A stretch of DNA of 64,000 nt. Origin: Meandrina meandrites (Eukaryota > Cnidaria > Anthozoa > Scleractinia > Meandrinidae). The DNA lies in NCBI GenBank assembly GCA_963693305.1, contig OY855903.1, positions 25,812,455-25,876,454 of the forward strand. Direction: 5' to 3'. Of this stretch, positions 33,267-44,600 are shown piece after piece. Every line of letters starts with the position of its first letter. Position 1 is the stretch's first letter. Position numbers and translations under genes: made by a program. The notes under the pieces were generated by a model, which did not search any database, was not told the origin of the DNA, and worked only from the letters and a program-made list of their open reading frames with translations.

Positions 33267-35729
33267 CTAAAAAATAAACAGAGAAGGGGGTTGAATAGGG
33301 ATACAGAAACCCATCGATCCAAGCTCTCTCTCTCTATATTTTTAGCCAAATCCGCTTCTCTATTTTCGCTCAAATTTGGATCTGAATTAGTTGAAAAACC
33401 TTCTGTTGCATGTAAAATTTCACTGCACGGAACTGTTATAGATGTTGTCTCAGTTTGTGGTAATTTGTCAAGAATTTTAATATAACTGCTTGTCTGTCTT
33501 GTTTATGCGCCAATTCCAGTGTAACTGGTTTTAAATTCGGCGTGAGTCTCGTGCGAAAACAAAATGGACAAAACGCGACAAGGCCGAACAAGACCAACAA
33601 AGGTCCGAAATCCGAATTTTGACTAGCATGCATGACCCAAATATCAAGAAGGAAAGAGTTCGGAATCCAGGCGAAATTCTCAGCTGATCCGTCGTATTTT
33701 GGAAATCCGCGAATTGATTCCCCTCTGTTAATTGTTATCGTTCCAATCCGTGCGCCGTTTCAATCACAAATCGGTCGATCCGCGAACCTATTAATGCCCT
33801 TCTCCTTACAGAGTAAAGTCGTAGAACGTGATTGTTTTATTACATTTTTTAGAATAGCGCAGTGACAAGGCATGTTTTGCAAATTGACATTCCAAGTTTA
33901 TTGTTCGTAATCTGCCTTTGTCAGCATAGTTTCGATATACTGTTATGCATGGTGTTTTTGTACTAAAATATTTTTTGGAGTTTCTTCAGTTTCAAAGAAA
34001 TTTTGGACATGACTTTAAATAAGAAGACAAAGCTGCTTTTAACGCGGAGTGAGTGGCTATTCAATGATCAGATAATGAATAAGCTATTACCAAAAGATTC
34101 TTTTAAACTACCCTGACACATTTCACATTGTAACTTACAACAGCAAGGGAGGATAGTTTCATGTTTATATCTCATGGCTAAACAACGACATAACGCTGTA
34201 ATTAAACTGGTAAACATTATAGAAAGCATACAATACAAGACAAGTTTTACTCACCACGCCAACGTCAGTTGAAATAAATGACTGATAAAGACCAATACGT
34301 ATTCCTTGGCTTGTATTTCTTGTACATGGAGTAAACTTTACTGTCAAGCTTATTTAATACTGTTAGCTTCGAAAACAAAAACCGGATGTCCGTTAAACGC
34401 AACCTCAGACGTTCTTTGGGAAATTAGAAAATAAAATTATCTAGTTACATTTCATTTCAGATGTTTCAGTTTCAAAAATAAAAAAATAACATTTTGAGAA
34501 TCTATTTTTTTATCCAGCATCATGCACACTTTAGAGTAATTGTGTCGACGGATAAACACATTGAAGGCGCTTGTTAATGGTTTAGAGATAAGTTAGTGTC
34601 GCATATGTAAACAGAATCTGCTCTCGTTGGGTAGTTTTGGCTGTCTCTCTCAAGAAGAAAATAATTAAGCGGAAGAGCATACCTGGGCTGTATATGAACA
34701 AAAAAGCGAGATTTGTAGTATTAGTCGCGTTTAATATTTTTAGCAAACGTCGGCGGCGTCCAACAAACAAACATGAAAGAATTTCAGGTAAATAACAGTT
34801 GTCTTAAAAACAAACAAACAAAAAAAAAAAGGTGAGTACTCTTGAAGGATTTCGAAATCCGTTCAGTCAGATCAAATGTTCCACGATTTCTCAGCTGTCG
34901 CGTGCAGTAAATTGTTGCAGATCTCAGATCTCAGCTATTAGTTAGAGAACGCGCAATTTCCCAGCCGGAAAATAAAAATTTTGACCAATTCTCAGCTATC
35001 AGTTAAACCCAATTCAGACCCGGTCTGGTTCTTGGTAAGGAAGCGAAAAAGCGATTTTAGAGATTTTAAAGTTTTTTACTGCCACGATATTACTCACAAG
35101 AACCCGTTTTTTATATTATTATTATCGAAATGGCGACCCTAAACAAAACGACTATGGGAACTCTGACCAGCTTACAACCGAAACATTACATGATGTTCAA
35201 TCTTTATTTTGGTTGAACTGATCATAAAAAAAATGAAAGTTAAAATGACATTTTAGGGGCAGATAAACAGTAACGTTTGAAAACGGTTTTTCTGTTGGAA
35301 CTACAAACTGTCATTTTTCATTTTTCAATTTCGTAGGAAAATGAATGACCCTATCTATGGTCCACGTTTTTTAGGATATTCCGAGAAAACAGGTTGTCAG
35401 ATGATGTCATGCTGGGAAGACATGTATTGCCAACTCAAGCAGTTACAAGATACATACATACGTCTGTTTACTTGTGTTGATTAGTATAGAGAGCGACATA
35501 GATTCTCACAGGATTTATCCTGTGTACAGCCGCCTGTTCACCTCAGGAAAATTCGGAGCGGGGAGTCTCTGTGTTACCGTTAATAATCGTGTTCCTCGCA
35601 TAAATTATCCATGCATTAAAACCATATCAGTATTTTATCGTCTGACGTAACACGTGGAGACAACAAAGAAAATTGCTGTCTGCACGCGACCCTTGCACGA
35701 GACCGTTTAAATGATGGTCTTATATAGTT
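33267..35729 (-). promoter_or_regulatory. Upstream region of TPR-CHAT gene 1 with candidate non-coding first exon
   Basis: A GTGAGTAAAA donor on the minus strand near 34,252 follows a short ATG frame (from 34347, MTVKFTPCTRNTSQG) conserved in all three units (unit 2 donor variant GTGAGC). Joining it to the acceptor at 33266 gives an in-frame stop within three codons, so it would be a leader with a small upstream frame rather than extra protein. No TATA box or initiator could be fixed. Confidence 0.35.
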
Positions 35730-36202
35730 TCAGAAACTCATAAGAAGTTGAAACGTGTAACGCACGTTCATAGCGTTCGAATATTCAGTTTGCCAAGTAC
35801 CATATTTGGAAACACAAAGAGTTTGTACGCGAATGATTTACACACATAACGACACACGCAAGAAAATTTTCGGTTTCGCAGTAAGTCACTTGAATTCTGA
35901 CTTAAACGTCGGAAATTACTCACAGAAATTAAAGATATTGATTAAGAGTATCCAAGTGAAGATCTCTAGACCACTTAATGACGATGAAACAGAAGAATTT
36001 AACCGAATTTAACTTAAATCAACCACAGTTGTTCAAAAACAAGATTGCGCCATTTAGCGCGAGCTAGCGCGCGCTCTGAATTGATTGGTTGATTTTTTCT
36101 CGTGATTTTCCAAATATGGTACTTAGTGGAAACGAATGTTCAAACGCTTTGTACAATACGAATCATAGGGAGTTACACGTTTCAACCCTTATGGGTTTCT
36201 GA
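35730..36202. mobile_element. 473-bp inverted-repeat element present only in unit 1
   Basis: The left end TCAGAAACTCATAAGAAGTT and the right end (complement TCAGAAACCCATAAGGGTT) share the following GAAACGTGTAAC. A second, inner pair AAGTACCATATTTGGAAA lies at about 35795 and 36107. Unit 2 lacks it: ATATAGTTTATATACGGG is continuous there. It contains a 68-codon open frame (35806-36012) of unknown meaning. Confidence 0.65.
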
Positions 36203-36734
36203 TAGATTATATACGGGTAAAAAAACACCACCCGTAGAATATTTATAGATAATAACTCCCAGCCTTGGGCTACTTTCCTCTAGTAGCTATAACATTCTGT
36301 TTAATTTCGCTAACCGGGCTTTAAACTTAAATTTAAATCAAGAAAATGTAGCAGGTTTCCAGTGTGATTTTTACGAGATATTTGTCAGTACGACCGATAA
36401 AATGTAAGTCACGTGGTTCGGCCATTTGAAAACGTGACACTGTAGTAAACCGCCGCAAATAATCGATCAACTAATCAGGACATTTTCAACACGTTCTGAG
36501 AAAAGTCACGTGGCCTTGAACAAGATTATCAGCGTCGAAACACAGGCGCCCGCCCTCTGCATTTTGAGGAGTCAGCGGCTGTACATAGACTAACAGCACT
36601 AAGATTCAAATTAGAAATCTGATTCTCAAACTCACCTCATAAAGCTGTGATCTGTGATTGTAGTTTGGAATCTTATCATAATTAGCATAGATTTTAACGA
36701 TTTTATTTCTCCATTTAATCCTTACTAGTTTCAG

Positions 36735-37085
36735 TTTCTGTTGAGAAGACCTGACAACAATCGAGATAGTGTTTCGTACTTCCTAACTCCTCGTAGTTCG
36801 TCAAAAACATTCCGCTGCGCGTCTTATTTTCAACTCTCTTTTCGGTGTTTGGAAATAAGACGAGGCACCGATTCACTTTCGTGCTTGGTATCTTACCTCA
36901 CCCTCGAATTCTGCAGATTGTCTACGCGAAGAAGAAGTTTAAGCACCGGGGACATTAGCTTAGCCGAGAGAATTAACTCTTTTCTTGAAAGTATTGAAAA
37001 TACCCGACTGGTAGACTCATCAGATAGCTTCAGCGGTTCTAATTACAAGACGAAAAGGAAAGTGTTTAACGAAAAAGAAAATTAA
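36735..37085 (+). CDS. Exon-like open frame conserved in units 1 and 2 (unit 1 copy)
   Basis: A TTACTAGTTTCAG acceptor-like tract precedes a 116-codon frame ending in TAA (LLRRPDNNRDSVSYFL near the start, SFLESIENTRLVDSS near the end). There is no in-frame ATG, so it could only be a terminal exon. The unit 2 copy (52085-52435) differs at very few residues and is also open. No family is recognised; it could equally be non-coding DNA open by chance. Confidence 0.3.
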   Translation, partial: FLLRRPDNNRDSVSYFLTPRSSSKTFRCASYFQLSFRCLEIRRGTDSLSCLVSYLTLEFCRLSTRRRSLSTGDISLAERINSFLESIENTRLVDSSDSFSGSNYKTKRKVFNEKEN

Positions 37086-37302
37086 TGTAAAGCTTTAGTT
37101 TTACTCATCACCGACTCGACATGGCTGGTTTACCTGCTTATTGTCTAGCGAAATTAAAAGATATGAGCTTGTTGGAAAAAAAAAAGTCGATTTCAAGCAA
37201 AATTTTGCTTGGAAATGTAACCTACAAATTTAAAAGCTGCATCGAAACTTTATTTATGCAATAATGTATTTGTTTCTTATTCTCTAAAAAAGCGCATTTT
37301 GT

Positions 37303-37500
37303 CTAACCTCTTGCCCAGCACCGGAAAGAAAACGATAGTCTGTAAGATTCAAGTTGGTATTGAATCAAAGGCCTCTTTAAAGCGACGACTATTTTGCATG
37401 ATGAACTACATGCATCAGTATAAGCAGAAAAGATGAAAATATTTCTTTCAGCTGTCCCTTCTTTAAACCTCTTAAAATCCGCAATACAATGATGCATAAC
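37303..37500. other. Non-coding stretch shared by units 1 and 2
   Basis: A 64-codon minus-strand frame (37303-37497) is preserved in unit 2 (52653-52847) with one residue change. No homology is recognised; the general identity of the units explains the conservation. Confidence 0.3.
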
Positions 37501-37514
37501 GCTCTAGACACATA

Positions 37515-37678
37515 TGTACAGTGGAAACCCATTCTACGGACACCCGCTTAATACGGACACCACGGTATTTACGGACAGTCTCATTGGTCCCGACGAAAAC
37601 CTCATACCTTTTCTCTTAAATTAACCCGCTTAATACGGACACCCGTTAACACGGACAACGGACACTTTTCCGTGCCCC
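37515..37678 (+). repeat. Junction repeat with TACGGACACC words (unit 1/unit 2 boundary)
   Basis: Contains CTACGGACACCCGCTTAATA, CGGACACCACGG and again CCGCTTAATACGGACACCCG, directly before the point where the tandem unit restarts. The same block sits at the unit 2/unit 3 boundary (52862-53032) but is absent from the left edge of unit 1. It marks, and may have mediated, the recombination joint. Confidence 0.65.
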
Positions 37679-38975
37679 GAGTGACAAACTCTTATACATT
37701 GTCAACCCCGCTTTACGGACACTATTTATCTGTGCACTGTGAATTTTCATTGTCGCGATTATTTGCTAACTTGCGTGTCGCTGAAAACACCGGCGGAAAC
37801 TATATGTATTCAACTAAGAGCTGTGAAAACTAAATGTAAAGGGTGATAACTTTGTTGTTTTTATTCAGGGAATCTTTGGTCAGATCCATAGTTTGATTAC
37901 ACTCTTTTCGGTAGCAATCTACTGATAGATATATCATAAGAATCATATTTGCAATTAGTTGTTAATTAGCTCCAAAAATCATTCCTTAGCTTTGCGTGTT
38001 TACCAAAGGATTACCTTTTTTACGTAAGTGCGACGTAATTGTCATAAAAAGGTTGTGTAATTCAAAATTGTGATGAAACTAATCTCATAATCGCTTATTT
38101 TTTTATTGTTGTTTATTCTTTGATTTAAATAAATTCCTTTTCCCTCGGAGTTTTGACTTTGTTTTCATCGTGTATAAATTATTGAATGTTCTTAAATGAC
38201 CAAGGCACAAAATGTTTACATATATTGTTTTTCGGCTCAATTAGCATTTCATAACATTTAAATACAGCGTTTAAAACGTCACGCTTTCAAAAATTTACTT
38301 CTATACTTTTGTCTCAATTATTCAGCCACTTTGCAAGTTATAATCATATTTTCATATTGTTTTCGCGTATAATTCCTTCTTAAAAACTGTACCTGAAGTT
38401 CAATTCATAAAAGAATGCCCAGATTAACTTTGCAAAGATCGACTTGAAGGGCAAGTAAAACCTCATGAAGTGCTATGCATTAGTTTTGACATGACCCCAC
38501 ACAAAGATTTTAGCCAAAAGTTAGAACCATATTAATAAATTGTATATTGCAACCATCCGAAAATAAAATTAACGAACAAGCGAAAGAAACAGCATCGGGA
38601 AATAGCTTACACTAGACTTTGGCCAGCTGAACCCGAAAAGTAACGGGACGGTCCTTTAGGAATTCTACGGTATGTAACTGATGTGTAAAACTTGTGACGG
38701 TGATGCAATAAAAAAAAAAAAGAAATAATGTTTAGTATCAGCGCTACAGAAAATAGACACAACTCATGTGTTCAGCTACAGTACTTTTCAGTTTCACATT
38801 TTTATTGGCTCTTCATTACTCTACTTAATTACATGCTATGAAAATTCAAAACAAAAAAAGAATGACAACAAAAACCTCAGCTTGCAGACAGAATAAACAA
38901 TTTTGATTTAATATCGATATTTGCCTTTGTTTAATTTTGATGAATTAAAATTCTAAATTTCATATACACTTTAAA

Positions 38976-39345
38976 CGGAACCCCCATTCTTATGACAAGT
39001 TGACGTTGGATTCTTTGAAATAATGCCCAATTTTCATATCTTACAGGTCAAGAGACAAATAACATTTAATAGTAACAAAAAGTGGAATAGTTTGTGGTTG
39101 TGAAATTTCCCGCCCGCCGCCATTTTGGATTTTATGACGTGTAATGGTTGCCTTGTTGCAAACAATAGCGGCAGCGACAGCACGTCATAAAATCCAAAAT
39201 GGCGGCGCTCGGGAAATTAAAAGCCATAAACTTTTTCATTTACTGTTTTTATTGAATGTTACCTCTCCCTTGACCTGTAAAATTTGGAATTTAGGAATTA
39301 TTTCAAACAATTCAAACTCTTCTTGTCGTCAGAGTGGAGGTTCCG
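38976..39345. mobile_element. 370-bp TTAA-type MITE, unit 2 copy
   Basis: Orthologous in position to 26541-26911; ends CGGAACC and GGTTCCG inside TTTAAA repeats. The terminal base differs from unit 1, a change shared with unit 3. Confidence 0.75.
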
Positions 39346-41493
39346 TTTAAAGTAGATTCAACAATACTGTGCTAAATAAACCAATAACGGTTTCGAGTTT
39401 AGTTTCCATTTTGTTATTCCTGGCTGTAATTAGTTCTATTTTGTATATAGCCCTTAGTTTAGTTTTTAGTAGCGGCAAGCTTCTCGGAGGTGGAGCTACC
39501 ATATGAAAGGGACGGGAATGCTCGTCGGAAAAATCTGAATTAAACCTCTAAAGGAGATCAATCTGGGCGTGGATCAAGCTTTCTTGATTCCTAAAAGATA
39601 TCGGGTGCTTACAATTTGTCGGAAGGAAACGGATCTGATGACCATTGAATAGTGGTAAGAGTGTTCTCAAAATCAGCAAAACAACCGAAAGAGATGCCGC
39701 TTACCATTTGCAGTTCAGTTTCCTGTTATTTGTTTTCTGTTGATGGGAGGCTGGCACTGGGTAACCGTGTAAATGGTAAGGAAATTTCCGATGTTCCATT
39801 CCGAACGGAAAAAGGTGAGTACTTCTGTAGAAAGTCCACGATTTCCGAATGGATTTTTCGAGAGATTACTGTTCCATTTGACTTTCAACCGAACTTTCCG
39901 GGTTTTCTTTCGGCTAAATGGTAAGTACGCACCATTTTCACATCTGATTGGTCAAGACCCCGAGCACAGTGTGACAGCGTTTTTCACGCGGAACCCTAAA
40001 GAAAACCTCTTAGGGGAAGTTTTGTGCGTTTTGTCCTGAATACCCCAAGTGTGACCAAAGTTCGTAATTTGCATCCCCAAGCGAGACGAACAGCATACCC
40101 GGCCATTTCATATTGGAGTTCCCTCCTGGGGTCAAGCTCCGCTTAACAATCTTACATCGACAACAATGAAATATTTGTTTTCCTTTTATAACTATATGAT
40201 TAATAAGTTTATCATATTCGACTTTATGTGTCCAGTTATATCTTTTATTAATTATAAAGGTTTCAATAAACATTTCTCGCAACTCGAGAAGCAGACTTAT
40301 GCCCAGTCTTTATTTGCATGATTTTGGTGCGAGAGAGAACTGAAAACTAGAGTGGATGAAGGCGCGCGAGAAGTTACGGGAAAAGACCAAGTTACAGAAT
40401 TTTTCACGTCTTCCCGTGACTCCCGGCGTGCCTTCACCCACCTCGTAACCAATCTCACGCAAAGAAGTCCAAAAAAGACATAAATAGTGACTGGTAGTGC
40501 AGGTCTGTATCTCGAGATTGCATTTTCTCCCTCTCCCACTTCTTCAGACATTTATTATTCGGCTTGTTTTCACATTTGACACGCTTATAGTACAGGGATC
40601 GGCCCAGACACCGTGCACTTTAAGCAGCCCGACTGTAAACCCCCCTTACCTGCCCTCCCCTCCCCTCAAACTCACCCTATCGCTTACCCGGTTTCGATCC
40701 GGTTCGGATCGAAACAAACGAAAAGTTAGAGCTAGTTTTGGAACTGTTCCCTCACCTTACACTTCCTTAACCCCTCCTCCTCCCTCCCCCACCAACCCAC
40801 CTTCCCAGTTTAACTTAAAACCGCGCGTATCTCACCCGTTCGCGATTCTTACGAAATGTTTTTAATCATTATCGCGGAAAAAACCCTTAAAAATCAGTTT
40901 GAAATAAAAACTGTTGCTTAACTGCTTGAGAGAAATAAAAATTTTATGCCTTTAACAGATAATAAACGTGAATGAAAACAAATGCTGTTTTTGTTTGTTA
41001 CTTTACACTGTAATCGCAGGAATTCCTTCACGCATGATCATTGCTTGATTTTGTCTGCATGGAGTCCTCCACTGATAAAAGTTTCTTCTTCCTACAACAC
41101 CAAAAACGACAAAACCAAATTTAAGGAAAATTGATCGTAAAAGGTTCATCACTGTATTACAATTTTTCATTTAGTCTTTTCAAAAAGTAAAAGCAGTGTA
41201 AGTTCCAAGCAGCCATCCCAGCTGATAGTGAAGTCGGCCCGACACACTACTTCATATTTTGACTTCAAGCACTGTCCAAAAACTGAAATGTCGGATATTA
41301 GCCCAGAAAAGAGCTGAACTGAAAACACTACTTTCGCTTATTGAAAATTGTCATTAAATAGGTAGGAAACTTTTGAAAGAAACCACTTTAATTTAGTTAT
41401 TTGGTTGTAATGAAGTGAAAGATACTTTTAACTTGGGTTTAACTCACACAGAAAACTAACTAACCAAAATCATGAAATATTTTCTTCGCTATG
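39346..41493. other. Intergenic DNA downstream of TPR-CHAT gene 2
   Basis: Counterpart of 26912-29126, without extra content. The pentanucleotide repeat is contracted to about three units. Confidence 0.5.
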
Positions 41494-41498
41494 TTAAA

Positions 41499-41600
41499 CC
41501 AGAAGTCCATAACTAGAAGTCTACATCTCTGGTAATAGGCTTTGAGATATGTCTTTCGCGCCCCAATACCAGATGTAGACTTCTAGTTATGGACTTCTGG
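41499..41600. mobile_element. 102-bp TTAA MITE, 12 bp beyond the stop codon of gene 2
   Basis: Terminal inverted repeats of about 34 bp (CCAGAAGTCCATAACTAGAA, then GTCTACATCT) and a 30-40 bp centre. TTAAA lies on both sides (41494-41498, 41601-41605), and units 1 and 3 have the empty site ATGTTAAACTTAC. It sits immediately after the conserved donor-like GTAAGTTTAA that follows the stop codon. Confidence 0.85.
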
Positions 41601-41612
41601 TTAAACTTACTT

Positions 41613-44600
41613 TCATTTTCTGAAGTCAAATGTCACGTTATCTCCAATCAGCATAAACGGTGCCCACTCGGAAACTTTGGTAAAGCTGTTATCTCTCATC
41701 CACTTCATAGCCTCGTGAAGAGATTCACTGGCGCTTTCCCCGCGAACAAGGTGCTCGTAAAAACAATTCATGAACTGCTTTGTTGCGCTGTCTTCTAAGG
41801 CCCAAAGTGCCACCAACACTGAGCATGCACCAGATCCTAAGAACGCGCGAGCGATTCCAACAGCTCCCTCTGCCCTAATTTGTCCACGGCCACTGTGACA
41901 GCAACTCAGTACTACCAGTTTAGCTCGCAGTTGAACTTTTGAAATGTCAGACATTTTCAAAAGGTATTCGTCTTCTTGTGGAATCTCAGCAGTGGAGCCT
42001 GGAGGGGCAAGGGCAATTTCTCCTCTTTCAGCATCACCATGTGCAGCAAAATGTATCAGACTCACAGAGGCTATCCTTTCAAGTACCGCCTGCTTCGTTG
42101 CGTGCTGCCCTAACAAAGGCTGAACGCCCAGCAGTCGTCCAATCATTTTTGCTTCCTCTCTTGCACCAGACAATGGATAAAAATTTTTGAAGAGACGTCC
42201 GTTGAAAATCACATGACCAACATCAGGATCACCCACTATCAGAGCGCCAGACTGACTGTGATAGTCTGCAGGACTGTCCTGAATGAGCTTAAGAGTCGTA
42301 AGTGAAGGAACGATGCGAATCCTGAAAGTCTCTGATAAATACTTTCCATTTTTATCGAGTAAAGCTGCAAATGGAACACGGTACAAGTTGCGATCGGGAA
42401 CAATGATGATTTCAGGCTCATCAAGTAAGTCGGACACAGGATTGATGAGCATTTCGTGGAACAAAGTTAAACTCGGTTCGGGGTTTTCTTCATCCTCTCC
42501 CTGTCTCAAAGCTACGTGGCTCACCTCCTGAGAAGAATCAGTTTCAGCCGGCTCGATGTCATTTAAAGATCGATCTTCGCAAACCTCCTCCGGCAAAATA
42601 CCAAAGCTGCGAAAGCTTTTAGCCATGAGAGCAAAAAATTCATTCAAATCTTTAGCTGGCTGTGCTAATCTTTTGTAAAGAGTATTTTTATCGACTGTCA
42701 TTTTTCGTAAAGAAATCACTCCGCTTGTCTTGAGAATCCACGAAAATACTCTTTGTCCATGATAAGAAATGTACAGACAAGTGCAGTTGGTTTGTTTCTT
42801 CATGACATTTTCAATGCCAATCCATGATTGCGGGTCAGCTGATAGGTGTGTTTCAGCGGAGTACTGAGTTGCCATCAGGTCTGCTAGGGCTCTAGCACGT
42901 CCCAGCTCTGCAACATACAGAGCATTTTTAGGTGTTCTAGCTGCACAAAACAATGCACTGAGCATCTTGTAGGGAAAATCATGCGTGTCCGAGAAAGATA
43001 TGACGATTTCATCGTTGTCTCTATTAAAACCACGCAACTCTTCGCATTTTTTAATACTTCGTAAGAGGTAGCATTTGGCTTCCTCGAACGTTCCCTGCGA
43101 TAGCTTCGTTAATGTAAGATAGCAGTAACACTTAAACTCAATTTCACCGTGTCTAATATCTTTACTTATTGAAAGTGCCTTGTCAAGATATTCTTCGGCT
43201 TTGACGTATTCAGTGAGCGAGTGGCACGCCGTTGCTAGGCTTAAGTACCCTTCTGCTTCTTGGCTTCTGTCACCAATTTCAATTGCGATCGCAAGTGCCT
43301 TTTCATAGAACATTTTAGCCTTGGAACTATCCCCGAGAGAGAAATCTACACCTCCAAGGCTTCCAATAAGTGTTGCTTCTTCCTTTCTGGCACCAATTTC
43401 AACTGCGATCGTGAGTGCTTTCTTCAGATGTTCTTTACTCTCTCTATATTTTCCAAGATCTAGATAAACATTTCCCAGGTTTCCGAAACATTGTGCTACT
43501 CCTGCTCTGTCACCAATTTTCCTTATGATCGCAAGTGCTTTCTCGAGATATTCTTTAGCCTTGACATAGTCACCGAGAGATTTAAACACAGTCCCTAGGT
43601 TTCCGTAATTTGCTGCTAATCTTGCTATGTCACCAATTTCCATGCTGATCGCAAGTGCTTTCTCGAGATATTCTTTAGCCTTGACATAGTCACCGAGAGA
43701 TCGAAACACAGTTCCTAGATTTCCGTAACTTGTTGAAATACTTGCTCTGTCACCAATTTCCATGTTGATCGCAAGTGCTTTCTCGAGATATTCTTTAGCC
43801 TTGACATAGTCACCGAGGGATTCAAACACAGTCCCTAGGTTTTCGTAGTTTGCTGATATTCCTGCTCTTTTACCAATTTCCATGTTGATCGCAAGTCCTT
43901 TCTCGAGATATTCTTTAGCCTTGACATAGTCACCGAGAGATATAAACAAACTTCCTAGATTTCCGTAACTTGTTGCAATACTTACTCTGTCACCAATTTC
44001 CATGGTGATCGCAAGTGCTTTGTCGAGATATTCTTTAGCCTTGACATAGTCACCAAGAGATCGAAACACAGCTCCTAGATTTCCGCAACTTGTTGCAATA
44101 CTTACTCTGTCACCAATTTTCATGTTGATCGCAAGTGATTTCTCGAGATATTCTTTAGCCTTGACATAGTCACCAAGAGATCGAAACACAGCTCCTAGAT
44201 TTCCGCAACTTGTTGCAATACTTACTCTGTCACCAATTTCCATGTTGATCGTAAGTGCTTTCTCGAGATATTCTTTAGCCTTGACATAGTCACCGAGGGA
44301 TTCAAACACAGTCCCTAGGTTTTCGTAGTTTGCTGATATTCCTGCTCTTTTACCAATTTCCATGTTGATCGCAAGTGCTTTCTCGAGATATTCTTTAGCC
44401 TTGACATAGTCACCGAGAGATATAAACAAGGTTCCTAGATTTCCGTAACTTGTTGCAATACTTACTCTGTCACCAATTTCCATGTTGATCGCTAGTGCTT
44501 TCTCGAGATATTCTTTAGCCTTGACATAGTCACCAAGTGATTGAAACACAGTCCCTAGGTTTTCGTAGTTTGCTGATATTCCTGCTCTGTCACCAATTTC

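Larger units (their letters stand above)
21332..37678. repeat. Segmental duplication unit 1 (with TPR-CHAT gene 1)
   Basis: Starts where homology with 37,679 and 53,033 begins (GTGACAAACTCTTATACATT) and ends at the matching junction 37,678. Length is 16.3 kb, including about 4.35 kb of unit-specific insertions (21641-22126, 22254-25641, 35730-36202). The gene, both flanks, a 371-bp MITE and several small landmarks occur in the same order in units 2 and 3. Identity looks well above 90 percent by eye and was not computed. Confidence 0.85.
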
